This document shows positions 12,801 to 20,297 of a DNA stretch of 64,000 nt, piece after piece. Within the stretch, counting starts at the first letter, position 1, and each line of letters begins with the position of its first letter. Origin of the DNA: Galaxea fascicularis (lineage: Eukaryota > Cnidaria > Anthozoa > Scleractinia > Euphylliidae); contig OX419344.1 in NCBI GenBank assembly GCA_948470475.1, forward strand, positions 11,532,421 to 11,596,420. Direction: 5' to 3'. The position numbers were made by a program, and so were the translations under genes. The notes under the pieces are model-generated. The model searched no databases and was not told where the DNA came from. It worked only from the letters and a program-made list of their open reading frames with translations.

Positions 12801-15800
12801 TTCGCGCGAAAGCTCACATGGAATTTCATTGGTGTTTACATATTAATGAGGAGATGTACATCTTTTAAGTAAAAACCTGCCCCTTTAATGAGGAAACGTA
12901 CACTTTTCAAGTGCAGACGTGCACCTGTAACCTTAAAACCCTAAGATGGACCAGCATCAAATTTCTCCCTATAACATCAATGCTTTATAAAATAGAATGG
13001 TAACGAGAATTAAGGACAGGATCGCAAAAGATGAATTTGCTATTGCTATTCCATATTTTAACCATTTCTCCCGACTACTTCTCTAGGAAATGTGTGGGAC
13101 TGATCAACGCTCGTGATGCTAAAAAGACTCTTCGCGAATGCGCCCAGAACATAAGTCCTATCTATTTTAAATCCTATCTATTCGATTATTTATGTCAATT
13201 TTAAATCAGATGTAACTTGTGAGTGTCAAGTATGCAAATGATTTAATTAGGTAAGCTATAGATCGCGTTTAAATTTTACTTCTCAAATTTTAGTGTTAAC
13301 CGTTTAACCCCTAAGGGGTCTCCCTTTGACGAGTAAAATCGTCTGGCGTTGGACAGAGCAAAATCTATAGTTTTTTTTAACCCTTTAACCCCTAAGGGGT
13401 CTCCCTTTGACGAGTAAAATCGTCTGGGGTTAGACAGAGCAAAATCTATAGTTTTTTGAACCCTTTAACCCCTAAGGGGTCTCCCTTTGACGAGTAAAAT
13501 CGTCTGCCGTTAGACAGAGTAAAATCTATAGTTTTTGAACCCTTTAACCCCTAAGAGGTCTCCCTTTGACGAGTAAAATCGTCTGCCGTTAGACAGAGTA
13601 AAATCTTTAGTTTTTGAACCCTTTAACCCCTAAGAGGTCTCCCTTTGACGAGTAAAATCGTCTTGCGTTAGACAGAGTAAAATCTATAAAGTCACTCTTA
13701 GGAGGGAAAGGAATAATTTTAAACCAGGTATAACTCGTGAGAGACAAGTATGCAATTTAATATAATTTGGTTAGCTTTGGGCCACGTTTAATTTCACCTC
13801 TCAGGCTTTTATGTTTAATATTTGAGAATATCCTCTGTATGGGAATTTAGTTTTCCCCCATTTTTCTCGTCATGCAGTTTTTCATTTGTTTCTTTTGTAT
13901 ACACTTACTTGCATTCGCATGACAAAGTATAAATAAACTTAACTGCATTTCTTTCATGAAGCTGCTAAATGAGATCTTTTTTTTGATCGCTCAAGTGCAT
14001 GTGAAAGGTAGAAAAAGTTGTAATCTGTGCCTTTCGGCCGCTTTTGTGGTATAACCACTCAATTTCTTTTCAGTATCATACTCCCTAGAACTTCTGTCTG
14101 GGGTCATCGTCACAAAACTGTTTTCAAATGACCAGAAATTTCCTTCTGATTATCGACATTTAAAGGTATTACTTCACATGTATTACCAGATTGCAAGTAA
14201 TAGCCATGGCTAAAATCGCCCCTTTAGATTTACATCCTAAAGTTTAACCTCAGACGATGAAACTACTTGTTGCGCTTTCCCGTGCTTTTTAAGAACTATA
14301 ATATCATTTTCCCTGCTTTCACAGACGATTTAACGTAAACGAATACGTCCTCACTGTGAAGGTGTACGTCTTCTCATTCAAGGTGCAAATACTGTTGTAC
14401 TTGCCACGCCATACAGTTTTTTCCTTACCAATGTTTCTATAGGGGATTTTTCTTTGGCCGCGAGTTGTTTTCTGGCTTGTGTGACAGCTTTCACCTGCGG
14501 AGGTTTCATGGCGTTTACCAGTTTGACTGGTTTGTCCTCTGAGACTGCCATTCGTTCTCTCACGTGCCGCGGACACGCGTATGCAGTAGACCGCTTGAAA
14601 ACGTGACCCACAGCTGAAAAAAAAAAAACTCCGTGACGTCAAGCAATGTATTTCACCTGGATTAATTCACCTGCTACCTCCAGATGCCTTATGATTGACT
14701 TTGCCAGAAAAAAAGATCCACTTCTTACCAGTTTGCCTGAGAAAAACGTAGCATCAAGAACAACACAAGCAACGGAAGTTAACACCAGCTCACGATGGTA
14801 TCTTTAAGCGATAAAGGCTATCAAAGCTGTCAAAAACGAGTTCGATGGGCTGTGACCTTGGAACAAATCAGGTTCTACACTCCAGAAAACAAAAGCGATG
14901 CTCCCGCGGAGTCACTGCTCAAGAGGTTGAAGATCAAGATGCACGCGTGGAAAGAAAAAAGACTCGCATCTTTGTTGATTATTACACAGGAAGATCTACA
15001 AAGACTACACGAACAAATTGAAATAATCGTTGGGAAGATTACGGGCCACTGTGATGAAATAAACATCGAAAACCTCACGGATGACCACAGGGACGAGATT
15101 CTTCAGCTCTACGAAGTGTACCAACAAACGGAAGAAAAAACAATTTGTAAAATGTGAACTACATTTGGAAGTTTAATGCGCCCACCAACAGCAGCACACG
15201 AGTCTACTGTTACTTATTCCCAGACTTGATGTTTAGGTTTTTAAATTATTGACTTTCATAAAAAGTACTAAAAGAAATCTACCAGATCGGAAAGAGTGCT
15301 GTGGGTAGCTTCCATGGTTAAGTCCTCGTTACGCCAGCGTTTTTTAGACCAGACCTGTTTGTGATTTGGTGATAGCTCTAAACTGACAAGGACAGTCAAT
15401 CACGAAACACAGCTTCCAGACTATTTGATTGCTTTTTAACTCATTTATGCGCGCATGCGCAATGAATTAGGCTAAAAACCGACGTAGATGGAAAGCAAAT
15501 GTTCAATAAATATCAGTTTATGCTCTGACGACAACCAGAAAGCATAGTGCGAGTAGTAAAGAAGCGCAGTGCACTGACCAGCCCGATGGAATGAACCTGA
15601 ATTACTGTCAGAACATCATAGCCACTAGACCATCCTGCATGTCATTGCCTCGCAAGCCCTAGCCCTGAAGAGACTCTCTATATAGTAGGGTGTCACCTAG
15701 CCACCCAGAAATGCCTTCTACCGAATCCAGGTTTTGATTGCCTATCAAGGAATGGCGAAAAAACATCTTCAAAATAATAATTACTAAAATTTTACCGACC

Positions 15801-16255
15801 CTAATACTAGTGTAGCTCGGCCGATGTCAAAGCAACTTCGCTTTCACATTAATGAACAAAGACAAAACGATCGCGGACAAACAACAGACCAGTAATAGTT
15901 TTTCCGGTGAAAATTTGAACCAAATCAACAACAACTGAATTTGCTTTTAAGAGCGAAAACCGATCGTTTTTGTTGCGTGAGTGCAGACAACTGAAACAGG
16001 TTTTCACGCGCTTCACCTCTGTTCAGAGCGATCACTCTGATCCCAAAACAACTCTTCTTCCTTCCAAACATTCCAACAATCATCGAAAAATTCTCAAACG
16101 CTTACTGTACCAAGGAATCCGACCTGATGAAGACATAGTTCGATTGAATGAAATTTAACGAAAAGTGCCGAAAACAAGGTACTAACCTGTAGCGCCGCCT
16201 TTAATGGAGAAAAATATCTCTTAGAAATTGAGGACCGATACATGCGTGACGCCAT
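715..16255 (-). CDS. MINDY-4/4B-like protein (FAM188B family), probably catalytically inactive; spliced, 3' end off window
   Basis: This is a gene model built by hand. Nine consecutive minus-strand exons have GT/AG borders and compatible phases: 14613-14429, 9486-9414, 7994-7831, 5670-5560, 4731-4643, 2801-2700, 2036-1973, 1477-1412 and 880-~715. A candidate first exon is 16255-16187. In order, the product shows a low-complexity N-terminal part, GGEPITLELAK then LRVLLFG and FNSEWRKQ, then VGPDGVMACLQGFLLRQLL, then SDRQKALITAMVSMLWQAGG, then LHLFQFNDLNDLERFMKK. MINDY-3/4 proteins have the same order (LFG...EW, KGGPCGVLAAVQ, ILWRAG...VVAL, LxLF). The family normally trims Lys48-linked ubiquitin chains with the Cys of GPC. 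Here that position reads Asp, as expected for a pseudoenzyme. No LisH-like N terminus was seen, which favours a 4B-like member. The family call rests on remembered motifs and not on a search. Confidence 0.72.
958..1110. repeat. CTGA/GACT tetranucleotide microsatellite
   Basis: Degenerate tandem GACT/CTGA units run across the stretch, with interruptions such as CCGACCGACC. It lies in the intron between the 1477-1412 and 880-715 exons of the MINDY-like gene. Confidence 0.85.
1412..1477 (-). CDS. MINDY-like gene exon (22 codons)
   Basis: The polypyrimidine acceptor ttttttcttcccag and the canonical donor gtaagt flank exactly 22 codons, LHLFQFNDLNDLERFMKK followed by QLSF. The exon starts and ends in phase 0. 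It continues directly from ...DQLTEK of the preceding exon, and matches the family's LTLF...DL..F segment. Confidence 0.75.
1973..2036 (-). CDS. MINDY-like gene exon (21 codons plus 1 nt)
   Basis: The acceptor is ...cctatgattgtag and the donor is gtacct. The first base completes the Leu codon left by the upstream exon (CT|A). The exon then encodes PCGECNWLVMDDYREDQLTE plus K. A longer open frame extends to about 2150 in the same frame, but the acceptor at 2037 has the better pyrimidine tract and gives the correct phase. Confidence 0.68.
2240..2620. repeat. AAGGTGGCT-type MITE with near-perfect terminal hairpin
   Basis: A palindrome of about 64 bp is centred on the TTCGAA at 2572-2577. Its arms, each over 30 bp, read from GTACATGGAATTC to AATTTTC and back, with mismatches in the outer part only. 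The word AAGGTGGCT recurs at about 2239, 2582 and 2624. This marks one or more short non-autonomous elements in an intron of the MINDY-like gene. Confidence 0.7.
2700..2801 (-). CDS. MINDY-like gene exon with SMLWQAGG motif
   Basis: The acceptor tttatttgtag and donor gtaagt bound 102 nt. One base completes the previous Ser codon, 33 codons follow, and two bases carry over. The peptide includes MASDRQKALITAMVSMLWQA followed by GGLRQATVAL. It corresponds to the conserved ILWRAGG...AVVAL helix of MINDY-3/4 proteins. Phases match the exons on both sides. Confidence 0.78.
2855..4210. mobile_element. hAT-like MITE with CAGGGTCCGA ends, carrying nested repeats
   Basis: The left end starts CAGGGTCCGAAATTAAC and the right end finishes GTCGGACCCTG, giving inverted terminal repeats typical of the hAT CAGGG... 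form. Both subterminal regions repeat the phrase TTTGGTCGCCA. The flanks CGGGGTAA and CGGTAACT could be a degraded 8-bp duplication, but they are not exact. Length is about 1.36 kb, inside an intron of the MINDY-like gene. It has no transposase and contains the inserted hairpin at 3650-3810. Confidence 0.65.
3480..3810. repeat. Palindromic MITE (TTGTTGAGTTATA family)
   Basis: The arms around GGAATTTTTAAGAACACTCGAG (3707-3728) and its reverse-complement counterpart (3742-3770) form a large hairpin. The outer words are TTGTTCCTCG...TTGTTGAGTTATAT and TATATAACTCAACAA. A related copy occurs at 59105-59290 in a muscleblind intron. It is nested in the hAT-like element. Confidence 0.65.
4211..4600. 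repeat. Diverged inverted-repeat DNA, no coding evidence
   Basis: TCTTGCGCGAAATTTA near 4308 and TAAATCTTGCGCGAGACCC near 4432 surround GAGAGAAGC...CCTCTCCCG blocks, consistent with a small fold-back element (CCTAGCCTGCGAGCAAGCTC to GAGCTTGGTCGCAGGC). It lies in an intron of the MINDY-like gene. Confidence 0.45.
4643..4731 (-). CDS. MINDY-like gene exon at the catalytic-cysteine position (Cys replaced by Asp)
   Basis: The acceptor ...ctttgtcccag and donor gtaata enclose 89 nt: 29 codons, then AG, which pairs with the T opening exon 2801-2700. The peptide begins VGPDGVMACLQGFLLRQLL, then YEQPTIEHVK. Aligned to the family's GGPCGVLAAVQ..VL..LLFE, the nucleophile Cys reads Asp (GAC). The surrounding hydrophobic helix is preserved. 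The first six codons are also repeated in the minisatellite upstream. Confidence 0.75.
4708..5170. repeat. Minisatellite of seven 64-67-bp units copying a splice acceptor and exon start
   Basis: Seven direct copies contain GACCCCGTCAGGACCCACCT followed by GGGGAAAGTTCCAACA and GTGAATGGGTCAGTGGTATC. On the minus strand each copy reads a pyrimidine-rich stretch, CCCAG, then the first 18 coding bases of the 4731-4643 exon. The copy at 4708-4771 is the one that runs into the real exon. Units are not multiples of three. Confidence 0.92.
5171..5559. other. MINDY-like intron, nothing further recognised
   Basis: Both strands were read. Only the intron donor side of exon 5670-5560 is supported, and no further exon with matching phase was seen. 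The region does not show clear repeats. Confidence 0.5.
5560..5670 (-). CDS. MINDY-like gene exon with LFG...EWRKQ motif
   Basis: The acceptor cctttttcag and donor gtaaat enclose exactly 37 codons, ALRVLLFGTPYTSFNSEWRK then QHINFFTNLSYALSFYK. It begins and ends in phase 0. The LFG..F..EW pattern followed by a YAL/YGL segment immediately before the catalytic loop is a MINDY-3/4 signature. Confidence 0.8.
5697..6115. repeat. Dispersed element related to the copy at 29790-30070
   Basis: GTCAGTGTGTGTCTATACTC, then GACGTCAAAACATGGTAAGAAC, closely matches GTCAGTGCGTGTGTAGTC and GATGTCAAAATGTGGTAAGAAC at about 29920-29975. The upstream TGGTCTAGAGGAGTT also corresponds. It is a non-coding repeat in the intron between MINDY-like exons 7994-7831 and 5670-5560. 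Confidence 0.6.
6432..7743. mobile_element. Fold-back element with ~290-bp arms, split by a LINE tail
   Basis: The left terminus is CCTTAAGGAGGATCGCAGCA and the right terminus is the inverted GCTGCGAGACTCCTTAAG. Both are followed inward by GGGTGTACC..TTGAAATCAA. The inner arms start with GTTACCATAGCAACGGTAAC at 6521 and end with GTTACCGTTGCTATGGTAAC at about 7158-7177. They match for about 290 bp, including CCAAATTAGAA and AAGCTTTTTGAAGAAA, with a short centre near 6850. The right arm is broken after 7177 by the LINE fragment. Confidence 0.85.
7190..7682 (-). mobile_element. 3' fragment of a CR1/L2-like non-LTR retrotransposon
   Basis: On the minus strand, the 7580-7398 ORF ends in a peptide with RAVRLWNNLPSHVREAPNL, the usual C-terminal motif of CR1/L2/RTE reverse transcriptase ORFs (R..R.WN.LP). 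It is followed by a short 3' UTR ending in tandem AGTTTTTC octamers instead of poly(A), as CR1/L2 elements do. The 5' part is missing. It lies inside the right arm of the fold-back element. Confidence 0.72.
7831..7994 (-). CDS. MINDY-like gene exon ending GGEPITLELAK
   Basis: The acceptor ttattttgttttag and donor gtaaca enclose 164 nt: two bases finishing an Asp codon, then 54 codons. The first part is polar and basic (SKRQASSKARPHLERERS). The end, VVPGGEPITLELAK, joins in phase 0 to ALRVLLFG of the next exon, the conserved start of the MINDY catalytic-fold region. Confidence 0.75.
8212..8325. repeat. GGTGAC and GATGAC microsatellite
   Basis: A run of GGTGAC hexamers changes into GATGAT/GATGAC units. 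It is intronic in the MINDY-like gene. The His-rich peptide read from the other strand is an artefact of this repeat. Confidence 0.95.
8331..8651. repeat. Inverted-repeat element with GGGGAAAACC arms and internal palindrome
   Basis: The left end reads CGACTCAACTCTAAAC...ATCAAATGTTGG...GAGGGGAAAACC. The right end reads the inverse, GGTTTTCCCCTCTCCAAACA...TTGATTCGAGTTGAGTTGAT. The centre carries a second palindrome (8499-8584) built from GGCCAGGTGTTTCGTG and ACACTAAACACCTGGCC, around TGTTGACGTCATC. Confidence 0.7.
8690..9005. mobile_element. MITE with CAGG(G)TTGCCAC ends
   Basis: It starts CAGGTTTGCCACTC and ends CCGTGGCAACCCTG, giving inverted termini. The interior repeats AATTCCCTGAC and TTTTCACTGAC many times. 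A second copy starts at 23301. It is about 316 bp and intronic, without coding potential. Confidence 0.72.
9414..9486 (-). CDS. MINDY-like gene exon (24 codons plus 1 nt)
   Basis: The acceptor tattatgttacag and donor gtagtt enclose LGPKSDTNDSKQEAVKEVPK then ERPT and one base. The acidic, Lys-rich linker peptide is not recognisable alone. The exon fits the phase-0 end of 14613-14429 and the two-base start of 7994-7831. Confidence 0.62.
9811..10276. repeat. Poly(C)-ended MITE with internal ACCCTATTTCAGACC repeats
   Basis: It begins with a C10-G6 run followed by GTACTT, and ends AGTAACCCCC with a long C run. Inside, the phrase ACCCTATTTCAGACC and variants (TACCCTATTTTAGACCTGACC, ATACCCGATTTCAGACCTG) recurs at least seven times. 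It is intronic in the MINDY-like gene. Confidence 0.75.
10277..10880. other. Intronic stretch, nothing recognised
   Basis: Only AT-rich DNA with short T and A runs was seen, and no exon or clear repeat. The small open frames here are not supported by splice sites or similarity. Confidence 0.5.
10886..11290. repeat. Cluster of CGGAAAC/GTTTCCG words on both strands
   Basis: At least ten exact or near copies of CGGAAAC or its complement GTTTCCG occur at irregular spacing, for example near 10931, 10974, 11021, 11061, 11094, 11105, 11130, 11174, 11209 and 11231. No transposon ends were recognised. Confidence 0.7.
11390..12013. repeat. Repeat block ending in a near-perfect 120-bp palindrome
   Basis: Arms of about 55 bp (11894-11948 and 11958-12013) surround AATAGAATT. 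The inner core, TTTCACGCGCGTTTTGTCC on the left, is exactly inverted on the right. The outer parts differ at a few positions (ATGGTATACTCG versus CGTCACCAT). Similar TAATTTCAC/GTGAAATT words at 11390-11440 suggest the remainder of the same element. Confidence 0.82.
12229..12441. repeat. Short MITE with AGGGACCTTC ends
   Basis: The left end AGGGACCTTCGGAATTGAAT is mirrored by ...CTGAAATCTGAAGGTCCTTAT. Both have an adjacent CGAGTACGAG or CGTACTCGTG word. It is about 210 bp and intronic in the MINDY-like gene. Confidence 0.6.
12442..13190. other. Intronic stretch with weak palindromic repeats
   Basis: The words CTTTTCACGTG, CACATGCGATG, GAACACGTGCG and CTCACATGG around 12740-12830, and the two ACGTACAC/CTTTTCAAG phrases near 12895, hint at an old MITE. 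No exon was recognised. Confidence 0.4.
13198..13810. repeat. 81-bp minisatellite (five copies) between ~93-bp direct repeats
   Basis: Five head-to-tail copies at about 13302-13690 share CTTTAACCCCTAAGGGGTCT, CCCTTTGACGAGTAAAATCG and GACAGAGTAAAATCTATAG. Flanking both sides is a diverged direct repeat (13198-13291 and 13717-13810) sharing AACTTGTGAGTGTCAAGTATGC-like text. The first intron of the MINDY-like gene contains it. Confidence 0.9.
13820..14428. other. Intronic stretch, nothing recognised
   Basis: AT-rich DNA without clear repeats. The only supported object nearby is the donor of exon 14613-14429 at the right edge. Confidence 0.5.
14429..14613 (-). CDS. MINDY-like gene N-terminal exon (61 codons)
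   Basis: A strong acceptor (T13 followed by CAG) and donor gtaagg enclose 185 nt. After two bases of a split codon the peptide reads VGHVFKRSTAYACPRHVRER and continues with KPVKLVNAMKPPQ and SPIETL. It is basic and probably disordered, and I do not recognise a domain. A second AG 17 nt inside (TTTTCAAG|CGG) would instead give a phase-0 start compatible with the candidate first exon at 16255-16187. Confidence 0.6.
14795..15157 (+). CDS. Small single-exon ORF of 120 residues with KRVRW motif, unknown function
   Basis: It is complete, with a strong Kozak context (CACGATGG), a TGA stop, and AATAAA at 15505-15510. The protein is polar and probably mostly helical. Residues 14-18 read KRVRW, fitting the RVx(F/W) docking pattern used to bind protein phosphatase 1, and are followed by AVTLEQIRFYTPEN. 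A Leu/Gln-rich helix spans roughly residues 62-90 (EDLQRLHEQIEIIVGK), and the C terminus is acidic. I do not recognise a family. It lies opposite the MINDY-like gene, within its first intron if the 16255-16187 exon is right. PP1 binding is inference only. Confidence 0.45.
   Translation: MVSLSDKGYQSCQKRVRWAVTLEQIRFYTPENKSDAPAESLLKRLKIKMHAWKEKRLASLLIITQEDLQRLHEQIEIIVGKITGHCDEINIENLTDDHRDEILQLYEVYQQTEEKTICKM
15158..16186. other. Probable 3' UTR of the small ORF, then unassigned DNA
   Basis: AATAAA at 15505-15510 may end the 14795-15157 transcript. A plus-strand frame around 15935-16158 is open and includes KILKRLLYQGIRPDEDIVRL. It lacks an ATG or a convincing splice acceptor, so it is not called. 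Confidence 0.35.
16187..16255 (-). CDS. Candidate first coding exon of the MINDY-like gene
   Basis: ATG followed by 22 codons (MASRMYRSSISKRYFSPLKA then ALQ) ends at the donor gttagt. The basic, Ser/Arg-rich peptide could be an N terminus. It ends in phase 0, so it fits only if the internal AG of the next exon is used, or if another small exon intervenes. The assignment is tentative. Confidence 0.3.
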
Positions 16256-17186
16256 TCTTTTCACAAATGGACCTATGATAACACTGAACCATGTACTTTC
16301 TCCTTGTGATATGACTAGTTTGTCCAAGAATAAAGAAGCTGATCACTTAAGATAACTTGCTTTCATGTGAAGATTTTATTAGTGCTCCCAACTAATGCCA
16401 TGAAAAATATTACGGACAGTGAACAGAGTACGGATGTTAACGTTGTGGATTGAAAGGTTTTAAATGCAAATCTGTGCATGTTTGATCACAAGGTGCCGAC
16501 TAAAATATTGAACATATTAATCGTGCGAGGACTTATTGCGACGTGTCTATGAACAAAATGTTCTTAACCTTGTCGAGGCACGTCGAAAAACAGTTGGCTC
16601 AATGGAGAAAAACCCGCTCGCAAGCAAGACAACTAGTTAATTTGGTTCGAAAATGTGTGCAAATTTCATTCAGTGATTCCTAATCAAAAGAAGCAACGAT
16701 TAACCCAAATGTTAAGCGTCAATGTATACGATACACCTTCTACCACTTGAAAACATGTATCCGTATTTCAGTAAAAGAAAAATTGCGAACGGTAAATCCT
16801 TAGCGGGGTCATCAAGAGTTATAGACAGGGTGGGGATCACGAACATTTTCTCATTTCCAGTGGGACCCAAATTATGACTGCTATTAAATTTGAAAACCGC
16901 GTCATTAGAAACGGGTCAACGGAATCCCATGAAAGAGCCTTTCATACGGAGCAGAATCCTAGATATTAAACTTAAAACGCCTTGATAGTTGGGAGGCACG
17001 ACTGACAGTTTATAAATCGTCTAGTTTCACTGGATCTTTGTAGCTCTATTGTTTAAGGGCTGGGGTCAATGTTTTGAATTGTTCGTCTATTGTTTTATTT
17101 TTCAACTAATCCTATGAGGTATTACGAACGATGTAGATTAAAGGGTGTTTTCGACTGGGAAATCTGGATTTAGATCTTAAAATCCT
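16256..17186. other. Unassigned DNA before the Harbinger element
   Basis: No exon or clear repeat was recognised. If the candidate first exon is real, the promoter of the MINDY-like gene lies in the first few hundred bases here. Confidence 0.35.
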
Positions 17187-17423
17187 GGGACCAGTTGCAT
17201 AAAAGGTGGACGTACGGCTGGGACTTACACCCGACGTTCTTAGTCCCGACTTACGTCGTTAGCAAAGCGTTGACGTCTGTTGCACCAGCTTGACGTTGGA
17301 AGGTACTATATCACCTGACATTCACGTGCAAAGTCGGTTGCATATAAGCGTGCACGCCTACTTTGCATAACTGTAAACCTGGTCATCTGGCCAGTTTCAA
17401 ATAACATAGTTTAGTCGAAGCTG

Positions 17424-18170
17424 AAAAGGAAACCGTGCTTTTCAGACAAAGAAATACAGTCTCTAGTTGACTCGTTTGGAGAGCATAAAGATTTATTTTT
17501 TAGTTAACTAAATAATTCGACTACAAATCAAAAGAAGAAGAAAGTTTGGGCCCACATTAAGACATCAGTTAATGCTCGTGCTGTTCTGTGAAGAGAACCT
17601 CCTACGGATGGAGGACCTCGCCAGAAGATATCACCGTACAGCGACATAATGTTGTCAATATATGGAAAGAGTGGCCGTCAGTCGCAGGAATTGTGAACGG
17701 AATCGAAAGTGCCAGTGCATGCGTTCCTCTCGCAGTCGAGGAGGGTAACGAATGCAGAGAATATGACGCTGCGTCATCAAATAAAACTGAAGTTCCCATC
17801 TCATCCAAGAATGATAAACGTCTAGCCTTTTCAACCAGTGGAGACCTTGAAACTGGTGAGCTCGAGACGTGTTCCTCCAAGATTGAATTACAGCTTGTTG
17901 AAGGTAAGATCGATGTTCTCGCTTTTCACGCTCACCTTTATCTGATATGTGTACCAACACTTGCGCACGGTATTTGACAAAAGACCTTGGTTCCTTACAG
18001 ATAGTTCAAGGATACGCGAAGAGTCGTCAAAATCCGGAGCAGTTTGTACAACGGGGGTAGATAAGAAACCAAACTTGAGGGACCAAATGGAGAAAAGTTC
18101 AATTGGAAGTTACTGCCGAACGTTCGAGAATAGAGGCAGAGAAAAGAAAGCTTAAAAAGAAAAAAAATAG
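17424..18170 (+). pseudogene. Harbinger Myb/SANT-like DNA-binding ORF, broken
   Basis: RKPCFSDKEIQSLVDSFGEH at about 17424-17490 starts the usual R.P.FS..E...L trihelix. After a stop and frame change, KKKVWAHIKTSVNA (about 17536-17580) and VKRTSYGW continue it. The far end at about 18095-18165 encodes an EVTAERSRIEAEKRKLKKKK helix, matching the coiled-coil tail of these proteins. Several frame changes and stops make it non-functional, unless introns are involved. It works with the transposase during element mobility in intact relatives. Confidence 0.65.
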
Positions 18171-18934
18171 AACTACAATTACACAAGATGGGTTCAGAAT
18201 AGGAATACCAAAGACTTGTGACTCTCTGTCTAGTGAAATGAAAAAAAATATGCAATGTAATGTCAAGTTTATCAAGCTACAAGTTTCACGTTTATTAAGA
18301 AAATTCAAATATAGAAAATATGATGTACCACTGCACACAGTTAGTTACAGCTATTCGAGGCGAGCAGTGGCTTGACGCATAGAATTACGATACTAAGTAG
18401 ACTTACGTATTCTCATACAATACATTATTAAAATAAACTTACAGAATTAAGTATAAAGTAGGAATCAGATAATGAAACCAAGAAAACAAAGATTACTGAT
18501 ATAAAAAAGGGACAAAATAAAATAATGATAATGATAATTGAATGTTGACCAGTATAACATGTGCGAAAGACAGAGATTCATAGGAGAATTAGACAAAATT
18601 ACATGAGAAGCTGGAAGGATAATGCAAATGTAATGAGTTCAGTTTTTAAGGCATATTCAAATCCAGTAGATCAATATACTCATTTGCCTCCGAGAGTTTC
18701 CGAAGGAGCATATTGTGAATGCTGCGTTTAAATTTCGCTTTAGGCATTTGACGAATTTCATTAGATAAGTTCATGTTTCATTTTCGTATTCACTTGGAGC
18801 ACTTGCTGATGTCTTCCCATATAGGTTTTGTCGCAAAATACATTGGATAAACATCAAAATGGTTATTTTGAACTAAATTTAATCATGCAAATTAATGAGA
18901 CTCCCTAGTGAGAAAAATGACTCGAGGTAATTCT

Positions 18935-20297
18935 TTGTCGCATTAAAGCTCCCCGTGTGCTGGGCGTGGTATTTACAAACGCCTTCTCAATTGAATCCTC
19001 TGCATCAACTGGGTGTTTGTAGTCCACTGCACTGTTGTGCAAGATAATACAGGCTGCGATAATTCGCTGTGTAGGCAGTGAAATCTGTGCTTGGGGATCC
19101 CATTACACCAGTTCTAGTTGTTCGGTGGGAGCCGCCATTGTATCGCTCCTCAGTCCCGTATGTCGGAACCAAGATGGGTGTCTTTAACCAATGCCTTAAT
19201 GGGTATCCGCTATCACCAAGAATGATCCTCTCGTAAAGTCCCTCTTCAGATTCTCTATATATTGAACTTTCCCTCAAAATACGTGCATCATGAGTGCTGC
19301 CGCGCCACTTGACAACCGAGTTCAGTGATAATTATGCGTTCTGCATTGCCGATTAGTTGAATGTTCAATGAGTGATAACCTTTTATGTTGACATACTCGT
19401 ATTCTTTCCAAGTTGGGGCTTGAATCCTGACTTGAGTTCTGTCTATACAACCAACTATGCCGGGGAACACAGCTAATGCATAAAATCTCTCTTTTGTTCG
19501 GTCCAGTTCCTCTGCATCAGCCGGAAACTCAACGTACTTAGGCCCGTTTCAAACGCCGTGCTAAAGTCGTGCCGAACTAAATTCAATTTGGCTCGACTGT
19601 AGCACGACATTGGCACGACTTGGTTTCAAACGTCGTGCTTAATTAAGTCGAGTTAAAAGCTGTTGCTGTAAACATGCGTCAAACCATAACAAACCGGTTT
19701 TGCTGACTTTTAAAATGTATTTATAATTTATGAATTCAGTTCGGCACGGCAATAGCACGCCGTTTGAAACCATGCCGTGCCAAAGTCGGGTAGCACGACA
19801 GAGCTTGCCGTGCCGCACGGCAGAGTCGAACTTAATTCTTAAATGGTTTCAAACGCCGTGCTACAGCCGTGCCAAAGTCGAACTTAAATAACGAATTTAG
19901 TTCGACACGACTTTAGCACGGCGTTTGAAACGGGCCTTAGGTAGATTTCTAGCCAACTCTGAGGATACTCAGTAGATAATTCGGCTGACCGTGGACTTGT
20001 GGATGCCTTGATGGTCACCAACAAGCTCTTGAAAGGCCCCATTTGCACAAAATCGCAAGGCTGTAAGGAATTGATTCTCGGCAGAAACGGCCATGGTTCG
20101 CCTAGTTCGATGCTCGATTTGAGGTCTGATTTCTTGAACCATTTCTGATAGTTCGTTACGTTGAAATCGATATCGGGAGTACTATTAGCTGGGTCATCAA
20201 CCGAGTCCAAAGGGTTTGTACGGTCACGAAAGACTCGTTCTCTTCGAATAGCACGTCGAATTTCCAGCATTTGCATGAGGAACATCATACGTGCCAT
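18935..20297 (-). pseudogene. HARBI1-like DDE transposase, broken and interrupted by a MITE
   Basis: The 5' part (20297-19940) encodes a basic N terminus, and in a second frame QFLTALRFCANGAFQELVGD and HKSTVSRIIY, the helix-turn-helix region. After the MITE, KYVEFPADAEELDRTKERFY leads to PGIVGCIDRTQVRI (first catalytic Asp), YVNIKGYHSLNIQ, then LGDSGYPLRHWLKTP (second Asp). The third catalytic region (VERT.G..K) appears deleted after EERYN. The C terminus RIIAACIILHNSAV is in another frame. It is inactive. Confidence 0.82.
19541..19936. mobile_element. 396-bp MITE inside the Harbinger transposase, TTA target duplication
   Basis: The ends GGCCCGTTTCAAACGCCGTG are exactly inverted over more than 25 bp and nearly so over 45 bp (to AACTAAATTC). 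TTA flanks both sides (19538-19540 and 19937-19939), as in Harbinger-superfamily insertions. Internal copies of CACGGC...GTTTGAAAC repeat the terminal text. Removing it restores the transposase frame around the SELARN-like and KYVEFP residues. Confidence 0.92.

Noticed and set aside
15935..16158. Open plus-strand frame ending in ILKRLLYQGIRPDEDIVRLNEI
   Set aside because: No ATG, no convincing acceptor and no recognised similarity. It could be real but cannot be supported.
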